Below are positions 1-9,268 of a stretch of 64,000 nt of DNA, piece after piece. Each line of letters starts with the position of its first letter. Position 1 is the stretch's first letter. Source of the DNA: Dysgonomonas gadei ATCC BAA-286. GTDB lineage: Bacteria > Bacteroidota > Bacteroidia > Bacteroidales > Dysgonomonadaceae. The stretch covers positions 68,011 through 132,010 of the forward strand of contig NZ_GL891979.1 of NCBI RefSeq assembly GCF_000213555.1, given 5' to 3'. The position numbers were made by a program, and so were the translations under genes. The notes below the pieces were generated by a model, which searched no databases, had not been told where the DNA came from, and saw only the letters and a list, made by a program, of their open reading frames with translations.

Positions 1-1453
1 TCCTTTCTACGACAAGGCTTTCGAGTACAAACGGCATATTATTCAATCGGGCTTCTATCTCCTCCGGAAATATGTTTTGTCCGCTTGGGCCTAACAACAT
101 TGTTTTGCTACGACCTCTGATAAATATCCTGTTGTTGCTGTCTATTGTGCCCAGATCGCCTGTTCGGAGCCATCCGTCTTCGGTAAATGCAGCTTTGGTT
201 GCCTCTTCGTTTTTATAGTATCCCATCATTACATTCTCCCCTCTGACCTGTATCTCTCCCACTGTATTGTAAGGATCGTCGGAATCAATCCTTACCTCCA
301 TTATATTGTCTAATATTTTACCGCATGAGGTTGGGATAAAGTCATAATTGTGGTCATATGAAATGAGAGGCGCGCATTCGGTCATACCATAACCTACAGT
401 AAACGGAAATTTTATCTTGTGCAGAAAGGCTTCTACTTCTTTGTTCAAAGCGGCTCCTCCTATAATAACCTCATGAAAGTTACCGCCAAGTCCTTCCATC
501 ATGCCCTTTCGTATCTTTGAATATATCTGATCTCTTACAATCGGTATTTTCAGAGCCATTTTAATGGCGGGCTTTTCTATTTTTGGAAGTATGGATTTTT
601 TGTATATCTTTTCTATAACCAAGGGTACGGAAATAATCAGATGGGGTTTTATTTCAGCAAAGGCTTCCGCTAGTATTTTTGGAGATGGCGCTTTTCCTAA
701 TAAGGTTGTATGAGAGCCTTCGGTAAGGGAGTAAAGAAATTCGAAGGCACAGCCATAGGCATGGGCTAGAGGCAGGAATGATACTATGTTTTGTCCCCTG
801 AATAAAAGTTTCAGATAATGGGCATGTGTGATATTCCCGGCTAGGTTGTTTGCCGAAAGCATTACTCCTTTGCTAAATCCTGTTGTACCTGAAGTGTAAT
901 TAATAAGTGCAAGTTCTGAGTTATCTACCTTGGCATATTTTACATCGTCTTTTTTATATCCGTCGGGATATTTCTTTTTCATCTTTTCGTCTAACGAATC
1001 GACAATAAGCGATAGTTTTTCGCCTTTCTGTTCATGGAGGCATTTATAACTGCTGTCGTTCACCGAGAAGACCCCTCGTATTTTGGGTAGGTGATCCTCA
1101 TCGAGAGAATCCCATATCTGACTACTCGAAAATAAGAGGACGGCTTCGGAATGATTTATGATATGCTGCACACTGTCGGCATGAAAATCCTGTAAGATAG
1201 GCACTATGATGCCGCCATATGTGATGACAGCCAGGTAAGTAACGCACCAAGGTATATTGTTTTTCCCGATAAGGGCTATTTTGTCACCTTTCTTTATTTG
1301 AGCTTCTTCCAGTATAATATGTATACGGGCTATTTCATAAGCTAAGTCTTTGTAATATAATGTTTTTTGTTCTGAATAATCGGATAATCCCTTTAATTCC
1401 CAGTTGTTTTTGAAGCTATTGGCGTATAAATCGATCAGGTTCTCTTTAATCAT
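1..1453 (-). CDS. Long-chain fatty acid--CoA ligase (AMP-binding), partial
   Basis: The reading frame starts at the ATG at 1453 and stays open to the window edge, so the C-terminus is missing (about 484 residues seen of a family usually 550-600). It belongs to the ANL adenylating superfamily, which activates a carboxylic acid with ATP to an acyl-AMP and then transfers it to CoA. Visible signatures are the P-loop YTSGTTGFSKGV near residue 185, YGMTECAPLI near residue 350, and GWLRTGDLG near residue 424. The last two are the ATP-binding A5 and A7 motifs. The overall pattern fits long-chain acyl-CoA synthetases (FadD/FAA type) rather than amino-acid adenylation domains, but the chain length of the substrate cannot be read. 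It stands alone, divergent from mtaB across a 690-base gap, and has its own promoter-like box on the minus strand. Confidence 0.9.
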   Translation of the reverse strand, partial: MIKENLIDLYANSFKNNWELKGLSDYSEQKTLYYKDLAYEIARIHIILEEAQIKKGDKIALIGKNNIPWCVTYLAVITYGGIIVPILQDFHADSVQHIINHSEAVLLFSSSQIWDSLDEDHLPKIRGVFSVNDSSYKCLHEQKGEKLSLIVDSLDEKMKKKYPDGYKKDDVKYAKVDNSELALINYTSGTTGFSKGVMLSANNLAGNITHAHYLKLLFRGQNIVSFLPLAHAYGCAFEFLYSLTEGSHTTLLGKAPSPKILAEAFAEIKPHLIISVPLVIEKIYKKSILPKIEKPAIKMALKIPIVRDQIYSKIRKGMMEGLGGNFHEVIIGGAALNKEVEAFLHKIKFPFTVGYGMTECAPLISYDHNYDFIPTSCGKILDNIMEVRIDSDDPYNTVGEIQVRGENVMMGYYKNEEATKAAFTEDGWLRTGDLGTIDSNNRIFIRGRSKTMLLGPSGQNIFPEEIEARLNNMPFVLESLVVER

Positions 1454-1482
1454 GAAGATTGCTCATTTTAGGTGAATTTGTG

Positions 1483-1514
1483 CAAAAATAAATAGTCTCC
1501 TTATATTCTACAAG
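1483..1514 (-). promoter_or_regulatory. Putative promoter of the acyl-CoA ligase
   Basis: On the minus strand TATTTTTG (1490-1483) matches the Bacteroidetes -7 consensus TAnnTTTG. CTTG (1514-1511) lies 20 bases upstream, one base from the -33 TTTG. The predicted transcript would start about 20-25 bases before the ATG at 1453. Confidence 0.5.
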
Positions 1515-1873
1515 TATTTTATCACTAAAATTGCGACAATTGTTGTAATTTTGTACTCTTTTAAATTTCGGGTTCATTCGAATTTGGCTCTATATGATTT
1601 AATGCCAGAGGAATGTATGATTTTCACGAGATTTTATCTATATACTAAACAGCCTGATATTTTCTGCTGTTTAATTTATGGTTCTTTGAAGGTTTGGAGA
1701 AAAGTAACAAAAGAGAAATTAGTATTTGGTGTTACTTTTACATACGCTTCGCTCCTGTGACCGTTGGTTGTTACTTTTTAGCAAGTAATGAGTCTTAAGT
1801 AATAAGTAGTGAGTAAATGGGTACAAGTAGAGAAGGTACGAGATACAAGTTGATGACTGCTAACTGTAAATAG

Positions 1874-1895
1874 TGTTACCTTTGTTACCTTTTTT
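1874..1895 (+). repeat. TGTTACnTTTGTTACC dispersed repeat, copy 1
   Basis: This is a copy of the short intergenic repeat also seen at 1952, 29402, 44451, 44511 and 44897. It contains TACCTTTG (1877-1884), a perfect match to the -7 promoter consensus TAnnTTTG, in the same orientation as the next gene (mtaB). Confidence 0.6.
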
Positions 1896-1951
1896 GAAAG
1901 AGGTACGAGTAGACGGGATACAAAAAAAGCTAACGGCTAATAGCTAAATAC

Positions 1952-1974
1952 TGTTACTTTTGTTACCTTTTAAC
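1952..1974 (+). repeat. TGTTACnTTTGTTACC dispersed repeat, copy 2
   Basis: Second copy of the repeat, with the embedded box TACTTTTG at 1955-1962. It is followed by an AACTATATATTGCAAAA tract that resembles the AACAAAATATGGTTAA tails of the copies near 29500 and 29570. Confidence 0.6.
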
Positions 1975-2144
1975 TATATATTGCAAAATAAGGTTAATTT
2001 AATGGAGGTTCTCACAGATTAATAGTTAACATGTAGGTGGCTCATAGTTTGAACCAGTTACTTTGTTTATATAAGATTTTATAGTTTTTTAGATATACAA
2101 TACTGAAGCTGACAATCGATCTTGTCAGCAAAAAGCTAAATACA

Positions 2145-3455
2145 ATGATAGATAATTCGATATTTGAAAATAAGAAAGCAGCCTATCTCACATTAGGATG
2201 TAAATTGAATTTTGCCGAGACTTCCGCTATCGGGAAGCAACTCTCGCAGGTGGGGGTTCGCAGGGCTAGAGAAGGGGAAGTTGCGGAGATATGCGTAATA
2301 AATACATGTTCGGTTACCGAGTTTGCCGACAAAAAATGCCGTCAGGCCGTTCGTAAATTGATCAAAGAAAATCCCGGGGCGTATGTTATAGTGACGGGCT
2401 GTTATGCCCAGCTTAAGCCTGAGGATATAGCTGGAATTGAGGGTGTTGATATTGTATTGGGTTCGGAGCAGAAGCTCGACGTAGTCGCGTATCTGGATGA
2501 GTTGAAGAAGAAAGACAAGGGTGTAGTGCATACATCGAAAACAAATAAAATAAAGTCCTTTGTCCCTTCCTGTTCGCAAGACGACCGTACCCGCTACTTT
2601 CTGAAAGTGCAGGACGGGTGCGATTATTTCTGTTCATTTTGTACTATACCTTTTGCACGTGGGCGTAGCCGTAACGGCACTATTGAGAGTATGGTAAAAC
2701 AGGCGCAGGAAGTGGCAGCAAAAGGAGGAAAGGAAATTGTATTAACTGGAGTGAATATCGGAGACTTCGGGCGTACGACAGGGGAGACATTCTTTGATCT
2801 GATAAAGGCTTTAGACGAGGTAGATGGTATTGAACGCTACCGTATATCGTCTATTGAACCTAATTTGCTGACGGATGAGATTATAGATTTTGTGTCAAAA
2901 TCGAAACGTTTTGCACCGCATTTCCATATTCCGCTGCAATCAGGCTCTGATGCTGTATTGAAGTTGATGCGCCGCCGGTATGACACGTCATTGTTTCGTC
3001 ACAAAGTGGAGAAAATAAAGGCGATAATGCCTGATGCTTTTATCGGGGTGGATGTAATTGTAGGTACAAGGGGAGAGACGGATGAATACTTCGAGGAGAC
3101 CAAACAGTTTCTGGAAGGTCTTGATTTTTCCCAGCTTCATGTCTTTACATATTCTGAACGCCCGAATACACAAGCCTTGAAGATAGAGCACGAGGTGGAC
3201 CCGAAAACAAAACATGCCCGATGCAAAGTCTTACTGGATTTATCGGATAATAAGCTGGAAGCATTTTACCGGTCGCAACAGGGTACGCAGAGAAAAGTCC
3301 TGTTTGAGCATGCTCAGCATGATGATAGGATGTACGGATTTACCGAGAATTATGTGAAAATAGAGACGCCATATCAGGCAAGTAAGGCAAATGAAATAAA
3401 AATAGTTACCTTAGGAGACTTTAATAAAGTAAAAACAGCACTGGTAGAGAATTAA
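2145..3455 (+). CDS. mtaB: tRNA t6A37 methylthiotransferase MtaB
   Basis: This 436-residue radical SAM enzyme of the methylthiotransferase family converts t6A37 to ms2t6A in ANN-decoding tRNAs. The N-terminal UPF0004 domain shows its three cluster cysteines (C19, C55, C86). The radical SAM motif GCDYFCSFC gives C159, C163 and C166. It lacks features that would favour RimO, and the DGCDYFCSFCTIPFARGRSR stretch is typical of the MtaB branch rather than MiaB. The length is normal for the family. It is followed after three bases by the acyltransferase and then, with a 4-base overlap, the glycosyltransferase, so the three are probably cotranscribed; their functions are not obviously linked. Confidence 0.92.
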   Translation: MIDNSIFENKKAAYLTLGCKLNFAETSAIGKQLSQVGVRRAREGEVAEICVINTCSVTEFADKKCRQAVRKLIKENPGAYVIVTGCYAQLKPEDIAGIEGVDIVLGSEQKLDVVAYLDELKKKDKGVVHTSKTNKIKSFVPSCSQDDRTRYFLKVQDGCDYFCSFCTIPFARGRSRNGTIESMVKQAQEVAAKGGKEIVLTGVNIGDFGRTTGETFFDLIKALDEVDGIERYRISSIEPNLLTDEIIDFVSKSKRFAPHFHIPLQSGSDAVLKLMRRRYDTSLFRHKVEKIKAIMPDAFIGVDVIVGTRGETDEYFEETKQFLEGLDFSQLHVFTYSERPNTQALKIEHEVDPKTKHARCKVLLDLSDNKLEAFYRSQQGTQRKVLFEHAQHDDRMYGFTENYVKIETPYQASKANEIKIVTLGDFNKVKTALVEN

Positions 3456-3458
3456 GAA

Positions 3459-4367
3459 ATGAGCAGACTGTTATATTATATACTATATGTATGGATGTAT
3501 TTGCATGCCCTATTGCCATTCAGGGTGTTGTATATATTATCCGATATACTTTATTTTTTCGTCTATAAAATAGCCGGTTATCGTTTAAAGGTAGTCAGGC
3601 ACAATCTGGAAGCCAGCTTTCCGGAGAAGACCAAACATGAAAGATTGACCATAGAGCGGGAGTTCTATCATCACTTTTGTGATTATTTTGTGGAAACATT
3701 AAAACTGCTGCATATATCTGATGAAGAAATGCAAAGACGGATGCAATTTAATAATGTGGAACAAATAAAAGAGTTGATGAAAGACGGTAATTCTGCCCTG
3801 ATGTATCTTGGCCATTATTGCAACTGGGAATGGGTTACATCCATAAATCTTGACTTTAAAGAAGAGGGTAAGGTTTTAGGGGAGATTTATAAACCATTGA
3901 AAAATAAAGCGATGGATGAATTGTTTCTCAAAATACGAAGCCGTTTCGGATCTCTTGCCATCTCTAAACAAGATACATTCCGGGTAATTGTAAAACTTCG
4001 CAATGAAGGACAACAGACCTTGATCGGTTTTATGGCAGACCAGACACCAGCATGGAGGAATATTCATTACTGGACTCCTTTCCTTAATCAGGATACACCT
4101 GTTTTTACCGGAGTAGAGCGTATTGCGAAGCAAACCGGATTTGCGGTTGTCTATCTGGATATGGAGAAAATAAAGAGGGGGTATTATAAAGCTACTGTTC
4201 GCCTGATTACAGATAATCCGAGGGAAGAACCCGAAAATAATATTACAGAAACATATATAAGGGCTATGGAAAAAACAATTCTTCGCAATCCGGCTTACTG
4301 GCTCTGGACTCATAAGCGTTGGAAACGGACACGCGAAGAAGTGGAAGTAATGCAACAACAAAAATGA
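3459..4367 (+). CDS. Lipid A-type lysophospholipid acyltransferase (LpxL/HtrB family)
   Basis: A 302-residue inner-membrane acyltransferase of the LpxL/HtrB/MsbB family, which transfers an acyl chain to the lipid A precursor using acyl-ACP. The N-terminus is hydrophobic (residues about 5-40). The catalytic H-x4-E motif is seen as GHYCNWE (H119, E124). A DQTP motif around residue 195 and TGVERIAKQTG around 220 match the family's second substrate block. Bacteroidales usually carry one or more copies; the chain attached cannot be inferred. The gene starts three bases after mtaB and its stop overlaps the glycosyltransferase start (ATGA). Confidence 0.88.
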   Translation: MSRLLYYILYVWMYLHALLPFRVLYILSDILYFFVYKIAGYRLKVVRHNLEASFPEKTKHERLTIEREFYHHFCDYFVETLKLLHISDEEMQRRMQFNNVEQIKELMKDGNSALMYLGHYCNWEWVTSINLDFKEEGKVLGEIYKPLKNKAMDELFLKIRSRFGSLAISKQDTFRVIVKLRNEGQQTLIGFMADQTPAWRNIHYWTPFLNQDTPVFTGVERIAKQTGFAVVYLDMEKIKRGYYKATVRLITDNPREEPENNITETYIRAMEKTILRNPAYWLWTHKRWKRTREEVEVMQQQK

Positions 4368-5398
4368 AAAAAGTAGCAGTTGTCATTCTTAACTGGAATG
4401 GTAAGGTGCTTTTAGAGCAATTCCTGCCCTCCGTGGTACAATATACTACACATGCCAATGTGGAACTAATTGTGGCAGATAATGGTTCTACGGACGATTC
4501 TGTAGTATTTCTTCAATCTGTATATCCTCAGGTTACCCGGATCATCTTACCGGAAAATTATGGTTTTGCCGATGGATATAACAAGACCCTGAAAGAAGTG
4601 GAGGCTGAATATTATGTCTTGCTCAACTCGGACGTTGAAGTAACCGATGGTTGGCTATTGCCAATAATAGACTATCTGGATAATAATAAAGATATAGTTG
4701 CTGCCCAGCCCAAAATACTGGCTCAAAGGAATAAAGCGTGTTTTGAATATGCGGGAGCATCAGGAGGGTTTCTCGATAAATACGGTTATCCTTTTTGCCG
4801 TGGACGTATTTTTATGCATGTGGAGGAAGATAGGGCGCAATATGATGAGCCGGTCGATGTGCTTTGGGCTACCGGAGCGTGTCTGTTTATCCGTTCTAAG
4901 GATTTTTTCGAAGCCGGAGGCTTTGATGCGTCTTTCTTTGCCCATATGGAGGAAATTGATCTTTGCTGGCGTCTGAATTGCCGGGGAAAGCGAATTGTTT
5001 GCCTGCCTTCATCGGTTGTTTATCATGTAGGTGCTGCCACGTTGAAGAAAGAAAGCCCACGCAAGACTTTTCTTAATTTCCGCAACAATCTGATTATGCT
5101 CTATAAGAATTTACCGCAAGAGAATTTAAAGAGAGTAATGGTTATACGTCTCATTCTTGATTATATTGCAGCCATTCAATTCACTCTTACAGGTAAATAT
5201 GCCAATGCAAAAGAGGTTATCCGGGCGCATAGAGACTTTTATGATAACAGGAAACGATATCGTCAGGCACGTTGCGAGAATCTGCAAAAAAAGGTAGCAA
5301 GGGAAGTTAAAGTGATTTATCCGAAAAGTATTCTTGCTGCATATTACCTGAAGCGAGTGAGGGCTTTTTCTAAATTGCAGGGTTTTACTGACTTATAA
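4364..5398 (+). CDS. Glycosyltransferase family 2 protein
   Basis: A 344-residue GT2-fold (GT-A) transferase. The chosen ATG at 4364 overlaps the preceding stop by four bases and begins directly with the family's first strand MKKVAVVILNWNG; an upstream in-frame ATG at 4319 would only add a non-conserved 15-residue tail lying inside the previous gene. Visible motifs are VADNGSTDDS (nucleotide-binding), LLNSDVEV (DxD-like metal site), and FFAHMEEIDLCWRL near residue 205, the ED-type catalytic segment of rhamnosyl/WbbL-like GT2 enzymes. It likely acts on the cytoplasmic face in cell-surface glycan synthesis. Acceptor and sugar are unknown. Confidence 0.88.
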   Translation: MKKVAVVILNWNGKVLLEQFLPSVVQYTTHANVELIVADNGSTDDSVVFLQSVYPQVTRIILPENYGFADGYNKTLKEVEAEYYVLLNSDVEVTDGWLLPIIDYLDNNKDIVAAQPKILAQRNKACFEYAGASGGFLDKYGYPFCRGRIFMHVEEDRAQYDEPVDVLWATGACLFIRSKDFFEAGGFDASFFAHMEEIDLCWRLNCRGKRIVCLPSSVVYHVGAATLKKESPRKTFLNFRNNLIMLYKNLPQENLKRVMVIRLILDYIAAIQFTLTGKYANAKEVIRAHRDFYDNRKRYRQARCENLQKKVAREVKVIYPKSILAAYYLKRVRAFSKLQGFTDL

Positions 5399-5620
5399 TT
5401 ATTCCGGATATCAGGATTATTTATGTGCGTTTTTTTCGAAGAATCTTTATCTATAGTTGTGAGGGTATAACTTTTATACAGGCTCGCGGTTCTTTGAAAA
5501 ATTGATATATCATACCATATTGCGAAAAATAACAACTCACCACTATTATATTCTGATATAAAATAGAATATCCACGAGCTTAATTTATTCTAAAAATGAT
5601 TCCTCTGTTTATTTTTCTTG

Positions 5621-5628
5621 TATATTTG
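5621..5628 (+). promoter_or_regulatory. -7 promoter box before the DUF4294 gene
   Basis: TATATTTG matches TAnnTTTG and sits 21 bases before the ATG at 5650. No -33 TTTG is seen at the usual distance. Confidence 0.4.
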
Positions 5629-5649
5629 AATGTTTTTATTTACTGAAAT

Positions 5650-6276
5650 ATGAAGAGGGTTTTATCTGTACTATGTTTGCTTTTGCTTCTTTCTGTGTCG
5701 GTTAAGTCGCAGGATGAGAAGCCTAAGACGTATATAGATATAGCCGCTATATATGAGGGTGATACTATTGCTGTGGTTCAGCTAAAACCTGTTTATATAT
5801 TTGGACAAATCAAATTTAAAAACAATAAGGAGAGACAGGAATATTCCAAACTGGTGCGGGATGTGAAAATTGCATATCCTTATGCCAAAACAATAGCATA
5901 CTCCATCATAGAAACCTACGAATATATGGAGACCTTGCCAACCGAAAAGGCAAAGCAAAAATATCTGGAAGATGTGCAAAAGTATATGATGGCGGAGTAT
6001 AAGCCTAAGATGAAAAAGATGACCAAGAATCAGGGTAAGATATTGGTAAAGCTTATCGACCGGGAATGTAATACTCCTTCATATAACATTGTAAAAGCTC
6101 TTGTCGGCAGTTTCAAAGCGGGAGTATATAACGCTTTTGCGGGGCTTTTTGGCAACAGTCTGAAAACGAAGTATGATCCTAATGATAAGGATGCATCAAT
6201 AGAAGCTATTGTTATCCAGATAGAGCAGGGGACAATAGATTATAATTACGCCCGTAATTATCACGGATTCAGATAA
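5650..6276 (+). CDS. DUF4294 domain-containing secreted protein
   Basis: A 208-residue protein with a clear signal peptide (residues 1-20, hydrophobic leucine-rich core ending VKSQ), so it is probably periplasmic. The body matches the Bacteroidetes-restricted DUF4294 family as I remember it: a lysine/tyrosine-rich helical protein with the conserved blocks DVKIAYPYAK and LVKLIDRECN, and a C-terminal NYHGFR. No function is established for the family and there are no catalytic motifs I can name. It has its own promoter-like box and ends at a hairpin shared with the convergent rpoD gene. Confidence 0.8.
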   Translation: MKRVLSVLCLLLLLSVSVKSQDEKPKTYIDIAAIYEGDTIAVVQLKPVYIFGQIKFKNNKERQEYSKLVRDVKIAYPYAKTIAYSIIETYEYMETLPTEKAKQKYLEDVQKYMMAEYKPKMKKMTKNQGKILVKLIDRECNTPSYNIVKALVGSFKAGVYNAFAGLFGNSLKTKYDPNDKDASIEAIVIQIEQGTIDYNYARNYHGFR

Positions 6277-6298
6277 GACCTCAAATAAGACAAAATAA

Positions 6299-6326
6299 AA
6301 AGAGAGCAAGTTTCCTTACTCTCTTT
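6299..6326. terminator. Bidirectional terminator between DUF4294 gene and rpoD
   Basis: Arms 6299-6310 and 6315-6326 (AAAGAGAGCAAG / CTTACTCTCTTT) pair over 12 positions with one mismatch around a 4-base loop. A-rich sequence before the hairpin gives a U-tract on the minus strand. It lies between convergent genes. Confidence 0.7.
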
Positions 6327-6354
6327 ATCCTTTGAACTTTCGGTTATGAACCTT

Positions 6355-7215
6355 TTAACCTAAGTAGCTTTTTAGTAATTTGCTTCGTGAGTTTTGACGT
6401 AGACGCTTAATTGCTTTTTCCTTGATTTGACGTACACGTTCACGTGTGAGTTGGAATTTATCACCAATTTCTTCCAGGGTCATTTCCTGATATCCGATAC
6501 CGAAGAACATTTTGATAATTTCACTTTCTCTTTCTGTCAATGTTGATAATGCACGCTCGATTTCTTGTTGTAGCGATTCGTTTATCAACGTACGGTCAGC
6601 AATTGGGGCATCGTCATTTACAAGTACATCCAGCAAGCTGTTGTCCTCACCTTCAACAAAAGGTGCGTCCATAGAAATGTGTCGTCCTGAAACTTTCAGC
6701 GAATCGGCGATTTTATCAACAGGTATGTCTAATTGCTCGGCAAGCTCTTCTGCAGACGGTTTGCGCTCGTTTTCCTGCTCAAATTTGGAGAAAGCCTTGC
6801 TGATTTTGTTCAGCGAGCCCACCTGATTGAGAGGAAGGCGTACGATACGCGATTGTTCTGCTAATGCCTGCAATATAGATTGGCGAATCCACCATACTGC
6901 GTAACTGATAAATTTAAACCCTCTGGTTTCGTCGAATTTTTCTGCAGCTTTGATAAGTCCCAGATTTCCCTCATTGATTAAGTCGGGTAAGCTTAACCCC
7001 TGATTCTGGTATTGTTTTGCAACAGACACGACAAATCTAAGGTTAGCCCTCGTAAGTTTCTCAAGCGCCGCTCTATCACCTTTTTTTATGGCTTGCGCTA
7101 ATTCTACTTCTTCTTCGACTGTAATCAGGTCTTCACGACCAATTTCTTGCAAATACTTGTCCAGAGATGCACTCTCACGATTTGTAATTGACTTTGTAAT
7201 CTTTAACTGCCTCAT
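6355..7215 (-). CDS. rpoD: Primary RNA polymerase sigma factor RpoD
   Basis: A 286-residue group 1 sigma-70 factor of the compact Bacteroidetes type, lacking region 1.1. Region 1.2 begins near residue 15 ([12 protein letters not shown]). Region 2 has the -10 recognition and core-binding helices ([33 protein letters not shown], about residues 80-120). Region 3 follows, and region 4 ends with the helix-turn-helix [18 protein letters not shown]. This sigma recognises the TTTG / TAnnTTTG promoters found through the window. It is expressed from its own promoter-like box and ends at the hairpin facing the DUF4294 gene. Confidence 0.96.
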   Translation of the reverse strand: MRQLKITKSITNRESASLDKYLQEIGREDLITVEEEVELAQAIKKGDRAALEKLTRANLRFVVSVAKQYQNQGLSLPDLINEGNLGLIKAAEKFDETRGFKFISYAVWWIRQSILQALAEQSRIVRLPLNQVGSLNKISKAFSKFEQENERKPSAEELAEQLDIPVDKIADSLKVSGRHISMDAPFVEGEDNSLLDVLVNDDAPIADRTLINESLQQEIERALSTLTERESEIIKMFFGIGYQEMTLEEIGDKFQLTRERVRQIKEKAIKRLRQNSRSKLLKSYLG

Positions 7216-7253
7216 ATATAAGTATATATGTTAAAATGTCCCAAAAATGTTTG

Positions 7254-7261
7254 CAAATATA
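7254..7261 (-). promoter_or_regulatory. -7 promoter box of rpoD
   Basis: On the minus strand TATATTTG (7261-7254) matches TAnnTTTG and lies about 40 bases upstream of the rpoD ATG. No clear -33 TTTG is seen. Confidence 0.45.
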
Positions 7262-7382
7262 GTGAAAATAATGCTATATATGGCTATCTGTTTGGGCTTA
7301 AAGTCAGATAGCTTTAGTTAATAATACTCAATTGTTGTTTTTGCTTACTTACTTAAAGTTTATATTCAAGTTATATACAAAT

Positions 7383-7428
7383 AAATAACGCTTAAGCAAG
7401 ATGTTTAGTTTTTACTTAAGCGTTATTT
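7383..7428 (-). terminator. Terminator hairpin downstream of htrA
   Basis: Perfect 14-base arms (7383-7396 and 7415-7428, AAATAACGCTTAAG and its complement) surround an 18-base loop. The hairpin lies 20 bases past the htrA stop on the minus strand, before the rpoD promoter. Weak U-tract, so termination is inferred. Confidence 0.6.
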
Positions 7429-7447
7429 GATATTTGTTAAGTTAATG

Positions 7448-8986
7448 TTACTCGCTCAGATCCACAGCATAATATTTTCTAGCTCCGTTAGCAGTTATTC
7501 CGGTTATGAATAACGCCTTATCCTGACTATTGGCTGTAGCTGTGATGATGCGTTCCACTTCACTGGCCGAAGATACGGGCTGGTTGTTGATTTTCTGTAT
7601 AATAAATCCTTTGGCTATACCTTCTTTGTGGAATTTACCACTGTTATCTACACCTGCGACTTCCACACCATAGCTAACGCCTAAAGATTTCTTCTTTTCG
7701 GCAGTAAGGTCTTTAAATGCAGCCCCCACACTGGCAATACCGTCTTCTTTTTTCACAACGGAAGTGCTACCCGCACTATTTTTGAGAGTTACATCGAATG
7801 TCTTGGTTGAAGTTCCACGCACTACATCTACTTTAACTTTGTCTCCCGGACGGAATCTGTTTACTTGCTCCTGTAACTCGCTTACTGTTTTTACCTTCAC
7901 ACCATTCACTGCTGTGATGACATCGCCTTCTTCTATTCCGGCTTGTTTAGCAGGACTCATATCTGCAAATCCGCCAACATAAGCACCTTCATTTATTTTC
8001 AGGTTCTTAGTTTTTTCAGGATCAGCTTCTTTTGCCGCAGCCACTTCGCCTATCTGTACTCCAAGGACAGCACGTTGCACAGTACCATATTCCTTAATGT
8101 CAGCCACTACTTTACCGGCAATTGAAATAGGCACGGCAAATCCATATCCGGAAAAGTCACCGGTCTGAGAGTAGATGGCAGTATTGATTCCTATTAGTTC
8201 ACCATTGGTGTTAACTAATGCACCACCACTGTTTCCCCGGTTGATGGCAGCGTCGGTTTGTATATATGATTGAATACTCATGTCTACTCCACCCCGGTTA
8301 CCTCCACTTATGTTGCCACGACCTTTGGCGCTGACGATTCCGGCTGTAACTGTAGATGTCAGGTTGAATGGGTTTCCTACTGCCAATACCCACTCTCCAA
8401 CTTTCAGATTGTCGGAGTTACCAAATGGAATATATGGAAACTCTTTGCCCTCTATCTTCAGTAAAGCTATATCGGTAACAGGGTCTGTTCCTACCAGTTT
8501 TGCAGTGTATTTACTGTTGTCGTTCAAGGTAACCTCTATTTCATCGGCCTTGTCAATAACGTGGTTGTTTGTGATTATAAACCCATCGGCAGAGATTATA
8601 ACACCCGAACCAAAACCGACACTTGGCTGAGGTTGTCCGTAGCCTTGTCCGTCACGGTCACCGAATCCGAAGAAATATTCGAAGGGGTCGATCATTCGCT
8701 GACGTCCCTGTCCTTGCGAAGCTTGTGCTTTAACCGTAGACTTGATATGCACCACTGCATGGATCGAATTCTCGGCAGCTTTTGTGAAGTCGGGATAGCC
8801 ATCGGCAGTCAGACTTGCCAGATGTAATCCTTTCTGATCAAATTCGGTTCCGTAATTATAGGTGTCAGCAGTGCTATACCCTCTTTTGTAATCCATGAAG
8901 CTATACATTCCATATGTAGCTCCTATACTCACTAATGCAACCACAACATAGGTTGAAATATTTTTCCAAATTTTTTTCATATGCAA
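7448..8986 (-). CDS. Periplasmic serine protease, DegP/HtrA (Do) family
   Basis: A 512-residue trypsin-fold protease and chaperone that degrades misfolded envelope proteins. The N-terminus has a short basic stretch and a hydrophobic segment (about residues 11-30) serving as signal or anchor. The catalytic triad is visible: H142 in TNNHVI, D172 in TDIALLKI, and S253 in GNSGGAL. Two PDZ domains follow (about residues 290-400 and 410-500), the first with NEGAYVGGF and GIEEGDVITAVNG. An ATG two codons downstream (8980) is an equally plausible start. The gene has its own minus-strand promoter box and is separated from rpoD by a strong hairpin. Confidence 0.94.
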   Translation of the reverse strand: MHMKKIWKNISTYVVVALVSIGATYGMYSFMDYKRGYSTADTYNYGTEFDQKGLHLASLTADGYPDFTKAAENSIHAVVHIKSTVKAQASQGQGRQRMIDPFEYFFGFGDRDGQGYGQPQPSVGFGSGVIISADGFIITNNHVIDKADEIEVTLNDNSKYTAKLVGTDPVTDIALLKIEGKEFPYIPFGNSDNLKVGEWVLAVGNPFNLTSTVTAGIVSAKGRGNISGGNRGGVDMSIQSYIQTDAAINRGNSGGALVNTNGELIGINTAIYSQTGDFSGYGFAVPISIAGKVVADIKEYGTVQRAVLGVQIGEVAAAKEADPEKTKNLKINEGAYVGGFADMSPAKQAGIEEGDVITAVNGVKVKTVSELQEQVNRFRPGDKVKVDVVRGTSTKTFDVTLKNSAGSTSVVKKEDGIASVGAAFKDLTAEKKKSLGVSYGVEVAGVDNSGKFHKEGIAKGFIIQKINNQPVSSASEVERIITATANSQDKALFITGITANGARKYYAVDLSE

Positions 8987-9026
8987 GTATTGTTTTAATT
9001 GTTTATTAATTCGTTTATTTTTGTTT

Positions 9027-9034
9027 CAAATGTA
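9027..9034 (-). promoter_or_regulatory. -7 promoter box of the htrA-family gene
   Basis: On the minus strand TACATTTG (9034-9027) matches TAnnTTTG, about 40 bases before the start codon. A -33 TTTG is not evident. Confidence 0.4.
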
Positions 9035-9191
9035 AACACAAAAAGTGTACACTTAGTGCGGCTTAACTCCATTTTTTAACACTTTTAACCGAGATGAAAA
9101 TCTTTATTGCAATTTTAACAATTCGGTCGGACTTTTTGTCAGTTTAACGTAAATGTTCTAAAGTTAAAGATGACAATCTTTTGAAAAATCG

Positions 9192-9199
9192 TATCTTTG
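9192..9199 (+). promoter_or_regulatory. -7 promoter box of the GT39-like gene
   Basis: TATCTTTG matches TAnnTTTG; the predicted start near 9206 gives a 60-base leader to the ATG at 9269. Confidence 0.45.
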
Positions 9200-9268
9200 C
9201 GCGCAAAATGTGAATGCGGATTTTTATCTGTCTTTAAAAGCTAATTCATTCAGCTAATGAAATTTTAA

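Larger units (their letters stand above)
1454..2144. other. Long intergenic region with dispersed repeats, no gene
   Basis: No convincing gene is present. The region holds a plus-strand TAATTTTG box (1546-1553) divergent from the ligase promoter and a run of tagta/gagtaa-like low-complexity sequence around 1784-1850. It also holds two copies of a TGTTACnTTTGTTACC repeat (1874-1895 and 1952-1974) and a GCTAACGGCTAATAGC tract (1929-1944). A 69-codon TTG-initiated frame at 1551-1760 has no recognisable features and is not called. Confidence 0.6.

Noticed and set aside
1551..1760. 69-codon plus-strand frame after the acyl-CoA ligase promoter region
   Set aside because: It starts with TTG within a promoter-like box, has no recognisable domain, and runs into the repeat-filled gap.
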